Positions 7,818-16,635 of a stretch of 64,000 nucleotides of DNA are shown here, one piece after another (positions within the stretch are counted from its first letter, which is position 1; every line of letters starts with the position of its first letter). Made by a program: the position numbers and the translations under genes. Origin of the DNA: Salinicoccus sesuvii (GTDB lineage: Bacteria > Bacillota > Bacilli > Staphylococcales > Salinicoccaceae); assembly GCF_042648145.1 (NCBI RefSeq), contig NZ_JBHRWV010000001.1:310001-374000 (forward strand). Reading direction: 5' to 3'. The notes under the pieces were generated by a model. It ran no database searches, had not been told where the DNA came from, and saw only the letters and a list, made by a program, of their open reading frames with translations.

Positions 7818-8717
7818 ATGCGCAAATTATTACATAACGAGTCGGGCAACATGTACCTGCTTATGGCTGTGGCCATGTTTTTGGCAATCGGCATTCTTGG
7901 ATTGGTCATTGATGGCGGACAGCTCTATATGACTAAAAGTCATCTTCAGAAAACAGCAAATGCAGCAGCGCTATCAGGAGCGCAGGAATTACCGAACTCC
8001 AAGGAGAAGGTGGATGAAGTGGTTGGGCAGATCCTTAATCATCATAATGAATCGAGCAGCTTACTTTTCTCTAATGCAGAATCTGACAAGCTCCTCCATG
8101 TCGGTGTTGGCAGAGAAGTGCCTTTGTTCTTTTCCTCATTATTCGGCATAGAGAGTGTCATGCTCAGTGCCGATGCGAAAGTTTCGTTGTTTTCCATGAC
8201 TTCAGGAATAGGTACTGTTCCTCTGGGGATGGATGAATCGATGGATCTTGTATATGGTCAAACGTACACATTGAAAGTGGATGCTGGCGATTCAGAAAAT
8301 GGAAACTTTGGCATCTTGGCCTTAGATGGTCCAGGGGCGAGATCTTACAGAGAATCTTTAAAATATGGATTTGATGAAGAGTTGAAAGTTGGCGACATCG
8401 TTAATACCCAGACGGGGAATATTGCAGGTGCAACTCGCGAAGGAATCAACTACAGGATTTCTGCTTGTCCCGAGGGGAATGCTCAGGCGAGAGACTGTGC
8501 AAGAATAATGCTGATTCCCGTCTATAAGCCGCATAACGTCGGCAGTAAACTAGAAAGCGTAGAGATCACTGGATTTGCATACTTCTATTTGGCTGATCCG
8601 ATGAGTAGCAAGGATGATTCAATTAAAGGTATTTTCATCAAAAGAGCTGGTTCTGGAGAATCCGATGGAGATGCTCCGCTTGATCGCGGTGCGTATACGA
8701 TTAAACTGACACGGTAG
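7818..8717 (+). CDS. TadG-like pilus assembly protein
   Basis: Protein of 299 aa with an N-terminal ESGNMYLLMAVAMFLAIGI segment typical of the TadE/TadG-like family, then DGGQLYMTKSHLQKTANAAALSGAQEL, the hallmark of the putative Flp pilus-assembly TadG N-terminal region. The remainder is an extracytoplasmic domain. It is shorter than proteobacterial TadG and has no visible von Willebrand A domain. It likely anchors or caps the pilus base at the cell surface. It lies 4 bases after tadE and 9 bases before cpaB, in one operon. Confidence 0.82.
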   Translation: MRKLLHNESGNMYLLMAVAMFLAIGILGLVIDGGQLYMTKSHLQKTANAAALSGAQELPNSKEKVDEVVGQILNHHNESSSLLFSNAESDKLLHVGVGREVPLFFSSLFGIESVMLSADAKVSLFSMTSGIGTVPLGMDESMDLVYGQTYTLKVDAGDSENGNFGILALDGPGARSYRESLKYGFDEELKVGDIVNTQTGNIAGATREGINYRISACPEGNAQARDCARIMLIPVYKPHNVGSKLESVEITGFAYFYLADPMSSKDDSIKGIFIKRAGSGESDGDAPLDRGAYTIKLTR

Positions 8718-8726
8718 GTGGAATAG

Positions 8727-9689
8727 ATGAGACCGAAAAAGATACTGTTGCTGGCGATTTTATCAGGTCTGCTGACAACAGGTGTATTCTATGTATTCAT
8801 GCAGCAAAATACTGCAGCGGAAGTGGAGCAGCCGGTGATGGTGCAAGTTGTGTCTGCAGCGGTGGACATTGGAGAAAATGTGCAGCTCACTGAGGAGAAT
8901 CTACAAATGATCGAGATGCGCGAGTCTGAAGTACATCCGGCAGCATTAAAGGATAAAGATGATGTGATCGGAGAGTATACTTCAACTGAGCTTGTTACAG
9001 GGGAAGTGTTGCTCGGTCACCATATCGAGCAGAGTGAAAAAGCGGATATCATTTCTAAGAAAGTGTCGGACGGCAAGAGGGCGGTATCAATCAGCGTAGA
9101 TTACGTCAAATCCGTCTCCAACATGGTTGAACCAGAAGACAAGGTCGACATTATACTAATGCCGGTTTCTGAAGGAGAAGAAGCAGAACCCACTGAAGTA
9201 TTGTTTGAAGACATTAAAGTGCTGGCAGTCGGTCAACGTATGGAGGAAAAGGTAGAGGGAGAAGCGGCAAGCGAGTATGTGGCTGTGACGCTTGAAATGG
9301 ATCAGGAGTCGGCAGTAGAAGTAATAGACGCGAGTAACCGTGGTAGTCTGCAGTTGATTGTAACAAGTCGGTTGAAAACAGACGGTGCAGGAAACAAGAC
9401 GGTTTCCGAAAATGCAGCCGAAGATTCTGAGCAATCAAGAGAAGAAACCGGTGAAGAATCAGAAGATAGCACATCCTCGGATATCATTGTTTTACCTGAA
9501 CGTGCGCTTGTCAGAAATGGTCCCTCTCTTGAAGCACATGTTCTGACGGTCGCTGAAGTCGGGGATAAGCTGGTCGCGAAGAATGAAGAACGGGCGGATG
9601 AAGATGGTCGAATTTGGATGCATGTTGAAATGAAATCCGGTCAACAGGGTTGGATCAGCAGCCGAATCATTAAACTGGATAACGAATGA
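8727..9689 (+). CDS. cpaB: CpaB/RcpC pilus protein with C-terminal SH3-like domain
   Basis: Membrane-anchored protein of 320 aa. Residues 5-27 form a signal anchor. About 40-100 is a SAF-type domain (VSAAVDIGENVQL, then LVTGEVLLGHHI). About 105-220 is the RcpC/CpaB core (KRAVSISVDYVKSVSNMVEPEDKVDIIL). An acidic Ser/Glu-rich linker (about 225-255) leads to a bacterial SH3-like domain at about 258-320 (LPERALVRNGPSLEA, ending GWISSRIIKL). In diderms CpaB works with the secretin. No secretin gene is present here. The SH3 tail may bind the cell wall instead, which is inference. Confidence 0.85.
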   Translation: MRPKKILLLAILSGLLTTGVFYVFMQQNTAAEVEQPVMVQVVSAAVDIGENVQLTEENLQMIEMRESEVHPAALKDKDDVIGEYTSTELVTGEVLLGHHIEQSEKADIISKKVSDGKRAVSISVDYVKSVSNMVEPEDKVDIILMPVSEGEEAEPTEVLFEDIKVLAVGQRMEEKVEGEAASEYVAVTLEMDQESAVEVIDASNRGSLQLIVTSRLKTDGAGNKTVSENAAEDSEQSREETGEESEDSTSSDIIVLPERALVRNGPSLEAHVLTVAEVGDKLVAKNEERADEDGRIWMHVEMKSGQQGWISSRIIKLDNE

Positions 9690-9710
9690 TGGAAGAAAGG
9701 TGTGGTGGCA

Positions 9711-10457
9711 ATGGCCGCTGAAATCATACTGGTAACAAGCGCCGTAGGTGGTGCCGGTAAAACAGTCGTAGCAACAAACTTGGGTATGGCATTTCAGACA
9801 GAGGGGAGGCGTACCATACTGGTCGATGGTGATTTGCAGTTTGGAGATATGGCCCTTGCTCTCGATCTGACACCTGGTCTCAGCATCAAGGAAGTGGTTG
9901 AACGCAATGATTTTGCGAACATCCACGCATTCTGTACGAGGCATTCCTCCGGCCTCCGCCTGCTCCCTGCGCCAACGCGTCCTGAGTTTGCAGATCTGGT
10001 CGACGCGGAAGATCTGGCTTCTGCCGTCACTAACCTGAAGGCGCAGGCTGAGGTCATCATTGTCGAAACGCATCATGGTCTGACCGAACAGAATATGGTT
10101 CTGATGGATCTGGCAGATCAAATTATCGTTGTTACGACACCGGGCATGGCTGCGCTGAAAAATACGCGACTCATGATAGAGACGCTCGCAGCGCTTGGAC
10201 ATGAAAATAAGACGAAGTTGATTGTCAACAAGCATTCAGTCCCTACGCTGATGGAAACAAAAAAAGTGCATGATCTTCTGAATATCGCTCAGGAGAACCT
10301 CTATCTGTTGCCATATGCATTGAAGGACATTTCCTATTCACTCGACCGCGGTATACCTGTAGTCACCGGTAGCCCGAAACACAAGTTTTCAAAGAAATTG
10401 AAGAAAATGGCGCAGCAAATTCTGAACCAGAGCAATAGGCAGGTGATCGAAGCATGA
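9711..10457 (+). CDS. tadZ: TadZ/CpaE-like MinD-family ATPase
   Basis: Cytosolic P-loop ATPase of 248 aa expected to place the pilus machine in the cell. Seen: deviant Walker A SAVGGAGKT, the switch DGDLQFGDMAL typical of CpaE, and VTTPGMAALKNT. The signature lysine of ParA/MinD (the K of KGGxGKT) is replaced by valine, as in atypical TadZ proteins. The N-terminal receiver-like domain of CpaE is missing. A GTG at 9702 is too close to GAAAGG; ATG 9711 has the right spacing. The stop overlaps the tadA start by 4 bases. Confidence 0.87.
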   Translation: MAAEIILVTSAVGGAGKTVVATNLGMAFQTEGRRTILVDGDLQFGDMALALDLTPGLSIKEVVERNDFANIHAFCTRHSSGLRLLPAPTRPEFADLVDAEDLASAVTNLKAQAEVIIVETHHGLTEQNMVLMDLADQIIVVTTPGMAALKNTRLMIETLAALGHENKTKLIVNKHSVPTLMETKKVHDLLNIAQENLYLLPYALKDISYSLDRGIPVVTGSPKHKFSKKLKKMAQQILNQSNRQVIEA

Positions 10458-11851
10458 GTCTTTTGGCAAGGTTGCAGACGAAAGGTGAAAAAGCAGATGC
10501 TGTCATAGTACCTGAAGTAGCGTCTATAGTGGATAAGATTGGAACGCCCTTAAAGCAAGGTACACCGGAAAAATCACCCCCAAAACCCATCGAAGCACCG
10601 GATAGTGAATACATTGAACTGAAGAATCTGACGCTTAAACATATCCTTAAGGAACGTAAAAATGAGGACATCGAAAATATTGTCGTTGATATGGACGATA
10701 TCATCCAGGATATTCTTCAGGAAAATGATCACATCCAGGATATCGGCAATATAGAGAAGTTGAAAGTGGAATTGAAGAATGATTTGACAGGCTATGGGCC
10801 GATCAATCCATTGCTCCTCGATGATGAGGTGTCCGAGGTGATGGTCAATGGTCCGAAAATGGTCTATGCAGAGCGTAATGGGAAACTCTCTTTGACAAAT
10901 GTTACTTTCAGAGATGATGACCACGTCATGGCTGTACTCGAAAAAATTCTGTCACCACTTGGCAGAAGGGTGGATGAAAGCAGTCCGATGGTGGATGCAC
11001 GTCTCAAGGATGGCTCCCGTGTCAACGCCATCATTCCACCACTTGCGCTTGCGGGTCCAACAATCACAATCCGTAAGTTCTCAAAAGATCCGTTCACGAT
11101 ACACGACCTGATACGATTTGGGACATTGACCGAAGAGATGGCTGCATTCATCAAGGCATGCGTTGAGGCGAAACTGAACATTTTCGTCAGTGGTGGCACA
11201 GGCTCAGGGAAGACCACGACATTGAACGTGCTGTCTTCGTTCATTTCAAACAAGGATCGGATTGTCACCATTGAAGACGCAGCGGAACTGCAACTCGGCC
11301 AGGAGCATGTCGTGTCCTTGGAAACGCGACCAGCAAACATCGAAGGTAAAGGTGCTGTAACCATCAGGGATCTTGTAAAGAACTCACTGCGCATGCGTCC
11401 TGACCGCATTGTTATCGGTGAGGTGCGCAGCGGCGAAGCCCTGGATATGCTTCAGGCGATGAACACCGGTCACGACGGTTCGCTTGCTACCGGCCACTCG
11501 AACAGCCCGCGTGACATGGTATCCCGTCTTGAAACCATGGTACTGATGGCAGGGATGGATCTGCCCATCAAAGCGATCCGTGAGCAAGTTGCTGGTGCAC
11601 TACATCTTATCATCCAACAGACAAGACTCAGTGATGGAACACGGAGAATCACCAATATTACGGAAGTCCAGGGTATGGAAGGCGATATTATCGTCCTTCA
11701 GGACATTTTCGTGTTCAAACAGAACGGCGTGGATGAAAATGGCAAAATCATTGGCAAGTTGGTACCGACAGGCATCCGTCCGCAATTCTACGAAATCATG
11801 GAGCGGGAAGGCATCGATCTGCCAGCCTCTCTGTTTGTAGAAAAGGAGTGA
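10454..11851 (+). CDS. tadA: TadA/CpaF pilus assembly ATPase
   Basis: Hexameric secretion ATPase of 465 aa that powers Flp pilus extension and possibly retraction. Seen: the N-terminal region with LTGYGPINPLL and VSEVMVNGP, Walker A GGTGSGKT at 247-254, the Asp-box region, Walker B RPDRIVIGEVR at 315-325 and the His box TGHDGSLATGHSN. All are intact and the length is normal for CpaF. The ATG overlaps the tadZ stop (ATGA). The membrane platform genes tadB and tadC follow directly. Confidence 0.95.
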   Translation: MSLLARLQTKGEKADAVIVPEVASIVDKIGTPLKQGTPEKSPPKPIEAPDSEYIELKNLTLKHILKERKNEDIENIVVDMDDIIQDILQENDHIQDIGNIEKLKVELKNDLTGYGPINPLLLDDEVSEVMVNGPKMVYAERNGKLSLTNVTFRDDDHVMAVLEKILSPLGRRVDESSPMVDARLKDGSRVNAIIPPLALAGPTITIRKFSKDPFTIHDLIRFGTLTEEMAAFIKACVEAKLNIFVSGGTGSGKTTTLNVLSSFISNKDRIVTIEDAAELQLGQEHVVSLETRPANIEGKGAVTIRDLVKNSLRMRPDRIVIGEVRSGEALDMLQAMNTGHDGSLATGHSNSPRDMVSRLETMVLMAGMDLPIKAIREQVAGALHLIIQQTRLSDGTRRITNITEVQGMEGDIIVLQDIFVFKQNGVDENGKIIGKLVPTGIRPQFYEIMEREGIDLPASLFVEKE

Positions 11852-11855
11852 TCAG

Positions 11856-12779
11856 ATGAAGGTTCTTGTGATTACCGGTAGTTTTATTACGATTTTCCTG
11901 CTGCTCCTATTCATTTCGTCTGCACGAAGTACTCAAACCGAGCATCCAAAAGCATCTTTTTCCATAAAAGGAAGTCTGAAGAACACCAACGCTGCCCTTA
12001 AGCATCTGCTTGTCAGGAGGAGCAAGAAGAGCAGGAAACGTGAGATGCTCGAGAGCGAACTGGCAGCTGCAGGTCTCATGATGAAAGCGGAGGAGTTCGT
12101 CGCTTTTCGTTTGATGGCATTTATTATCGCCGGGGGGATAGTACATATTTTGATCAACAACTTTGTTCTTTCGCTCCTCAGCGCCATTTTTGGCTATATC
12201 CTACCTTCCATTCTAGTAAAACGTAAGAAAAGTAGGCGTATAAAAGCATTTAACGAGGCACTGCCGGGAATGATCACCTCCATCAGTGGATCGCTCCGTG
12301 CGGGCTTCAGTCTACTCCAATCGCTTCAGATGGTAGAGGAGGAATCCTATTCCCCTATGAAAGAGGAAGTACAGGATGTGCTGAAGGCGCTGCAGTATGG
12401 TACACGCCTTGAGGATGCGTTGATCGATTGGAAAAAACGTATGCCGAGCCCCGAGCTCGATATGCTTGTAGAATCCATACTGATCCAACGGGAAGTCGGG
12501 GGCAATCTGGTATATCTTCTGGATAAGATCCTTGAAACAATACGGGAGCGGACACGGCTGAAAAACCAGATCCGTACACTGACTGCCCAAGGCAAGCTCT
12601 CCGGTTTGATTATCGGACTCCTGCCCATCGGTGTAGGAACATTGATCTACGTCATCAATCCTGAGTACATGGGTTTGCTGTTTACAGAATCAATAGGGCG
12701 CATGCTTTTGATTGGAGCAGCAGTCTCCCAAGTCATCGGCTTTATATTTATCCGTAAAATGACAATAATTGAGGTGTAG
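11856..12779 (+). CDS. tadB: TadB inner platform protein (type II secretion F family)
   Basis: Integral membrane protein of 307 aa with a T2SSF domain (about 145-270: LPGMITSISGSLRAGFSLLQ, REVGGNLVYLLDKILETIR). Two N-terminal membrane segments and two or three C-terminal ones flank the cytoplasmic domain. With TadC it forms the platform that couples ATPase TadA to the growing pilus. The RBS AAAGGAG lies at the tadA stop. tadC follows after 2 bases. Confidence 0.92.
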   Translation: MKVLVITGSFITIFLLLLFISSARSTQTEHPKASFSIKGSLKNTNAALKHLLVRRSKKSRKREMLESELAAAGLMMKAEEFVAFRLMAFIIAGGIVHILINNFVLSLLSAIFGYILPSILVKRKKSRRIKAFNEALPGMITSISGSLRAGFSLLQSLQMVEEESYSPMKEEVQDVLKALQYGTRLEDALIDWKKRMPSPELDMLVESILIQREVGGNLVYLLDKILETIRERTRLKNQIRTLTAQGKLSGLIIGLLPIGVGTLIYVINPEYMGLLFTESIGRMLLIGAAVSQVIGFIFIRKMTIIEV

Positions 12780-12781
12780 CT

Positions 12782-13699
12782 ATGCTGTTTCTTACATTCA
12801 GCTTTTTTTTATCCATGACGCTTTTCATCTATGCTACGCTTGCTATTCCTGCTTATAGGAACCGGTCAATACCGGCGCGGATTGGACTCTATTTCCCAAA
12901 CGGCCAACAGACGATCGAGATAGAGACGGATGAAGCAGGGTCTTTTAAGGAGCGTATGATTAAGCCGTTTTGGAAGCGGCTAAAAAAGAAATCCCAGCGT
13001 CGACTGGATAAAGAGAAGGTCGACAAGATTGAGAACCGCCTCCTGCAGGCAGGCATGTCGCTTAGCCCCATCGAATTCAAAATGATCCAGTGGATGTTAG
13101 CGGGGTTTCTGATGGTAATCGCCACCCTATCGCTGTATTTCATGCATCTTTCCGTTCTGCACGGCCTTCTGCTTTTCATAACTGCTCTTGGGACGGGCAT
13201 CACTCTGCCTCGACTGTACATGAATATGAAGGTGAAAAAGCGCCAGGCGCAAGCACTGAAGGAGATGCCAGATTTCCTTGATCTATTGACTATTAGCCTT
13301 GAGGCAGGGCTTGGATTCGATGCCGCTCTCAGCAAGGTGATTTCAAAGAAGCCAGGTGAACTCTCGGACGAATTCAAGTCGGTGGTCGAAGAGGTGCGTC
13401 TCGGTAGAACACGAAAAGAGGCGCTGACCGCAATGGTCGAGCGCCTGCCTATCGAGGAACTTAAGAGCCTGGTATTCAGTATCATACAGGCTGAGAAGCT
13501 CGGCATTGGTATGGTGACGGTGCTCCGTGTACAGACAGGGGAGATCCGTGAACTGAGAAAGCAACGTGCTGAGGAGAAGGCGATGAAGGCACCGATCAAA
13601 ATACTGTTTCCGATGGTATTCTTCATTTTTCCGACACTCTTCATCATCCTTCTGAGTCCCGCCATCATGCAGTTCATGGCAACCATGAAGGAGATGTAG
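12782..13699 (+). CDS. tadC: TadC inner platform protein (type II secretion F family)
   Basis: Integral membrane protein of 305 aa, homologous to TadB: T2SSF domain at about 155-285 with MPDFLDLLTISLEAGLGFDA and LGIGMVTVLRVQTGEIR, flanked by membrane segments. It is the last gene of the Tad operon. Its final codons (M-K-E-M, stop) form one arm of a 13-bp inverted repeat whose other arm encodes the end of the convergent oxidoreductase. Confidence 0.92.
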   Translation: MLFLTFSFFLSMTLFIYATLAIPAYRNRSIPARIGLYFPNGQQTIEIETDEAGSFKERMIKPFWKRLKKKSQRRLDKEKVDKIENRLLQAGMSLSPIEFKMIQWMLAGFLMVIATLSLYFMHLSVLHGLLLFITALGTGITLPRLYMNMKVKKRQAQALKEMPDFLDLLTISLEAGLGFDAALSKVISKKPGELSDEFKSVVEEVRLGRTRKEALTAMVERLPIEELKSLVFSIIQAEKLGIGMVTVLRVQTGEIRELRKQRAEEKAMKAPIKILFPMVFFIFPTLFIILLSPAIMQFMATMKEM

Positions 13700-13721
13700 T
13701 CCCTAATGCATCTCCTTCATG
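13684..13721. terminator. coding inverted repeat at convergent gene ends
   Basis: CATGAAGGAGATG (13684-13696) and CATCTCCTTCATG (13709-13721) are perfect 13-bp complements, and the loop holds both stop codons. There is no clear T run on either side. It probably acts as a weak bidirectional terminator or 3'-end stabiliser. Confidence 0.6.
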
Positions 13722-14722
13722 AGTGCTTTGTTCTTCTCCTTAAAGACATCATTGTGTGAAGAAACCATTCCTTCTGCGGGTGCATCGGATTGCAGGTGAG
13801 TTTTAACATGGTTCGCAGCCTGGGCAGCTTCTGGGAAACATCCCGCAATCAGATGAATTTTTCCTTCGTGGGTCGTCTGATCGCCACAGGCGAAAATGCC
13901 TGGAACCGGCGTCTTCGCTGTCTCAGTCGTTTCGATCATATAGTATTCGTTGTAATTGAAATTGCCTTCCAGTGTATCAAGGAACTTGCAGTTGGATTCA
14001 TAGCCGTGGCTAATCAGGACATCATCGACTTTGATCCGGCGACCATCACTCAAGTTGACAGATGCGATTTCGTCACCATCTTCGTTCGGCAACAGTGCAT
14101 CAATCTCGCACTGGCCACACATGTATATGTTCTCTTTTCTATGAAGGGCTGCGATCATTGCTTCGTGGCCCTTCATTTCTTCGCTTCGATAGACCATTGT
14201 GACGGATGCGGCAATATCACTGAGTGCATCTGCCCAGTCGATGGCTGTGTTGCCAGCGCCTGAAATGAGGACATGCTGATCTTTGAAACGGCTGATGCGC
14301 TTGACTGTGTAGTGGAGATTTGTCATTTCGAACGCATCCGCACCTTCTATCTTCAAACGGTTGGGCGTGAAGATGCCACGGCCGGACGCGATGATGATCG
14401 TCCGACTGTGGAATGAGCCTCTGTCCGTGACAGTTTCGAAATGGTCGTCATGCTGGATGATTGATTCGCATGTCGTCGATAAGTGAACATCAGGATTAAA
14501 CGTCTGTGCCTGTTGGATCATCTGCTGTTTGATGTCTTCTGCCGGCGCCGGTGCGATGCCGCCGATATCCCAGACAATCTTTTCAGGGTATATATTCAGT
14601 TTTCCACCAAGTTCCGAGTGATGATCGATCAGCTGGACGCTCAATCCACGTAGGCCAGCATAAAAACTCGCATAGAGTCCGGCAGGTCCGCCACCGATGA
14701 TGAGGGTATCTGAAATATTCAT
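13703..14722 (-). CDS. ferredoxin-NADP reductase-like flavoprotein (YumC/YcgT/IruO type)
   Basis: FAD- and NADPH-binding oxidoreductase of 339 aa. Seen: N-terminal dinucleotide fold GGGPAGLYASFYAGLRG, PEKIVWDIGG, the central NAD(P) motif SGAGNTAIDWA, and C-terminal GIFACGDQTTH for FAD. These match the bacterial type 2 ferredoxin-NADP reductase group, without the CxxC of thioredoxin reductase. Members named IruO or YcgT help release iron from siderophores or haem. Here the gene is divergent from a siderophore importer and shares a Fur site, which favours that role. GAGG precedes ATG 14722 by 7 bases. An ATG at 14728 is too close. Confidence 0.82.
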   Translation of the reverse strand: MNISDTLIIGGGPAGLYASFYAGLRGLSVQLIDHHSELGGKLNIYPEKIVWDIGGIAPAPAEDIKQQMIQQAQTFNPDVHLSTTCESIIQHDDHFETVTDRGSFHSRTIIIASGRGIFTPNRLKIEGADAFEMTNLHYTVKRISRFKDQHVLISGAGNTAIDWADALSDIAASVTMVYRSEEMKGHEAMIAALHRKENIYMCGQCEIDALLPNEDGDEIASVNLSDGRRIKVDDVLISHGYESNCKFLDTLEGNFNYNEYYMIETTETAKTPVPGIFACGDQTTHEGKIHLIAGCFPEAAQAANHVKTHLQSDAPAEGMVSSHNDVFKEKNKALMKEMH

Positions 14723-14740
14723 AATCATTCCTCTTTTCTG

Positions 14741-14793
14741 TTGAAATCTCTTTCATTGTACTATATTATATAGTCAATGAGAATGATTATCAA
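14741..14793. promoter_or_regulatory. divergent promoters with Fur box
   Basis: Plus strand: TTGAAA (14741-14746), 17-base spacer, TATTAT (14764-14769). Minus strand: TTGATA (14793-14788), 17-base spacer, TATAAT (14770-14765). The two -10 boxes overlap. TGAGAATGATTATCA (14778-14792) matches the 7-1-7 Fur consensus at 14 of 15 positions, covering the plus-strand start site and the minus-strand -35 region. Iron-dependent repression of both sides is expected. Confidence 0.88.
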
Positions 14794-14840
14794 TATCTGA
14801 GTATTCAAAACTATAAATGGTAAGAGGGTAGGTTGAGGAA

Positions 14841-15800
14841 ATGAGAAGGTTGTTTGGTATATTTGCTTTTGTAATGGTATTGCTACTTGCTGCGTGCGGT
14901 AACTCCGAGGAGGCAGAAGAATCTGTCGAAGGATCAGATGATACCGCTGAAACTTCCGAAGAATCATCGGAGGCGTCAGATGGCATGGTGATGTATACGA
15001 CGGACGATGGTGAGGAGATAGAGATTCCCGAAGATCCACAGCGTATCGTTATTTTGGGAATGAGCTATTTTGGGAATTTGATGCAACTCGATGCCAATGT
15101 TGTCGGTGTCCATGCAAGAGTAACAGAGAGTGATGTTCTAAGGCCTTATACAGAAGATCTCGAACTGGTAGAAGACGGAAACATTGAACAAGTTATGAAT
15201 CTTGATCCAGATTTGATTATCACCTTTAATTCTGACGAGAATTTAGATAAACTGAAGGCAGTCGCACCAACAGTGCCTATAGACTACGTCAAGTGGAACT
15301 ATTTGGATATCCATAGGGAACTTGGCAAGATTACAGGCAATGAAGAGGCAGCTGAAGAATGGATTGCTGGTTGGGAATCTGAACTTGAGACAGACAGAGA
15401 AGCGGTACAGGACGCCATCGGTGAAGATGCTACGGCAACCGTCCTTGAAGAGTTCTCCAAGGATATCTACGTATACGGAACAAACTGGGGACGCGGTACG
15501 GAAATCATCTACCAAGGTCTCGGAGTGGAAGTACCAGAAGCTGTCCAAGATGAAGTCGTGGAAACAGGCTGGAAGAAGATTTCAGCTGAAGAAATAGAGA
15601 AGTATACGGGTGACTATATGTTTGTCGGCAGTGGCAACTCAGGGGCTGACAATGCATACAAGGACACTGAAGTCTGGAACAATCTTGAACCAGTCAAAAA
15701 CGGTCGGGTCACCGAATTCGATTCTGAAACTTTCTACTACAACGATCCATATTCACTGGAGCACCAAAAAGGAATCATTGTAGAAGCGTTGACGAAATAA
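14841..15800 (+). CDS. siderophore-binding lipoprotein of an ABC importer
   Basis: Extracytoplasmic substrate-binding protein of 319 aa. Seen: a lipoprotein signal ending LLLAAC with lipid-modified Cys19, a 35-residue Glu/Ser-rich acidic linker, then a periplasmic-binding-protein fold of the FhuD/FecB/TroA type (PEDPQRIVILGMSYFGNLMQL, then LDPDLIITF). It should bind a ferric siderophore and hand it to the two permeases encoded downstream. The RBS GAGG is close to the ATG. The Fur box upstream supports iron function. The exact siderophore (hydroxamate, citrate or catechol) is not evident. Confidence 0.88.
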   Translation: MRRLFGIFAFVMVLLLAACGNSEEAEESVEGSDDTAETSEESSEASDGMVMYTTDDGEEIEIPEDPQRIVILGMSYFGNLMQLDANVVGVHARVTESDVLRPYTEDLELVEDGNIEQVMNLDPDLIITFNSDENLDKLKAVAPTVPIDYVKWNYLDIHRELGKITGNEEAAEEWIAGWESELETDREAVQDAIGEDATATVLEEFSKDIYVYGTNWGRGTEIIYQGLGVEVPEAVQDEVVETGWKKISAEEIEKYTGDYMFVGSGNSGADNAYKDTEVWNNLEPVKNGRVTEFDSETFYYNDPYSLEHQKGIIVEALTK

Positions 15801-15819
15801 TATTGGGCAGGTGTCATGC

Positions 15820-16635
15820 ATGACGAGTGTAATGTTGAAAGATGTCAAAGTGGAACTGAACGAACGTACCATATTGAAACACACGAACATGGAGCTGATG
15901 GAAGGGAAAGTAACAACAATCATCGGTCCCAATGGCTGTGGCAAGTCGACTATGCTGAAGACAATCTCAAGAATCATCTCCGCGAAGGAGGGGGGTGTCT
16001 ATATCAATGATATGGACATCCGACAGATGAAATCTAAAGACGTAGCCAAGAAAATCAGTATACTTTCCCAAAAGAACCGTCTGCAGTACGATGTGAAAGT
16101 ACGCGACCTGGTCGGTTTCAGCCGTTATCCACATTTGAAACGTTTCCAGAGTCTGAAGCCGGACGACTATAAAATCATCGACTGGGCGCTCAAGGAAACG
16201 GGCGCTGACGAATTCAGCGAACGGATGATGAGTGAGCTTTCGGGGGGGCAAGCCCAGCGTGTATGGATTAGCCTGCTACTGGCACAAGGTGCAGATGTAC
16301 TGCTGCTTGACGAACCGACGACGTATCTCGATATCCACCACCAGCTTGAGACATTGAACATTGTCAGACGACTGAATGAGCAGACCAAACAGACGGTCGT
16401 TATGGTTTTGCATGACATCAACCATGCCATTAAATATTCCGATCACCTTGTCATCATGAATAAGGGCGAGATCATTGAAAGTGGACATCCAACGGACGTA
16501 CTGACCAATGATATCCTGAACAACGTGTTCAACATAAATGGCAAGATTACGATTGATCCGATTACCGGAAAACCGATCCTTGCAGATTACGACTTGTTCT
16601 GCCAAACAGTCAAAGAGGTCCAGTATGGATCGTAA
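15820..16635 (+). CDS. siderophore ABC importer ATPase (FecE/FhuC type)
   Basis: ABC ATPase of 271 aa. Seen: Walker A GPNGCGKST, Q-loop SQKNRL, signature LSGGQAQRVW, Walker B DVLLLDEPT and H-loop VLHDINHA, all intact. The tail DPITGKPILADY is typical of iron-chelate ATPases. GGGCAGG is followed by GTG at 15811 with no spacing and by ATG at 15820 at 8 bases, so the latter is chosen. The last 11 bases overlap the first permease gene. Confidence 0.9.
   Translation: MTSVMLKDVKVELNERTILKHTNMELMEGKVTTIIGPNGCGKSTMLKTISRIISAKEGGVYINDMDIRQMKSKDVAKKISILSQKNRLQYDVKVRDLVGFSRYPHLKRFQSLKPDDYKIIDWALKETGADEFSERMMSELSGGQAQRVWISLLLAQGADVLLLDEPTTYLDIHHQLETLNIVRRLNEQTKQTVVMVLHDINHAIKYSDHLVIMNKGEIIESGHPTDVLTNDILNNVFNINGKITIDPITGKPILADYDLFCQTVKEVQYGS

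Noticed and set aside
9492..10235. 247-codon minus-strand frame opposite cpaB and tadZ
   Set aside because: It is the antisense shadow of two well-supported Tad genes and has no ribosome site or recognisable domain.
12889..13686. 265-codon minus-strand frame opposite tadC
   Set aside because: Serine- and arginine-rich shadow of a conserved T2SSF-family gene.
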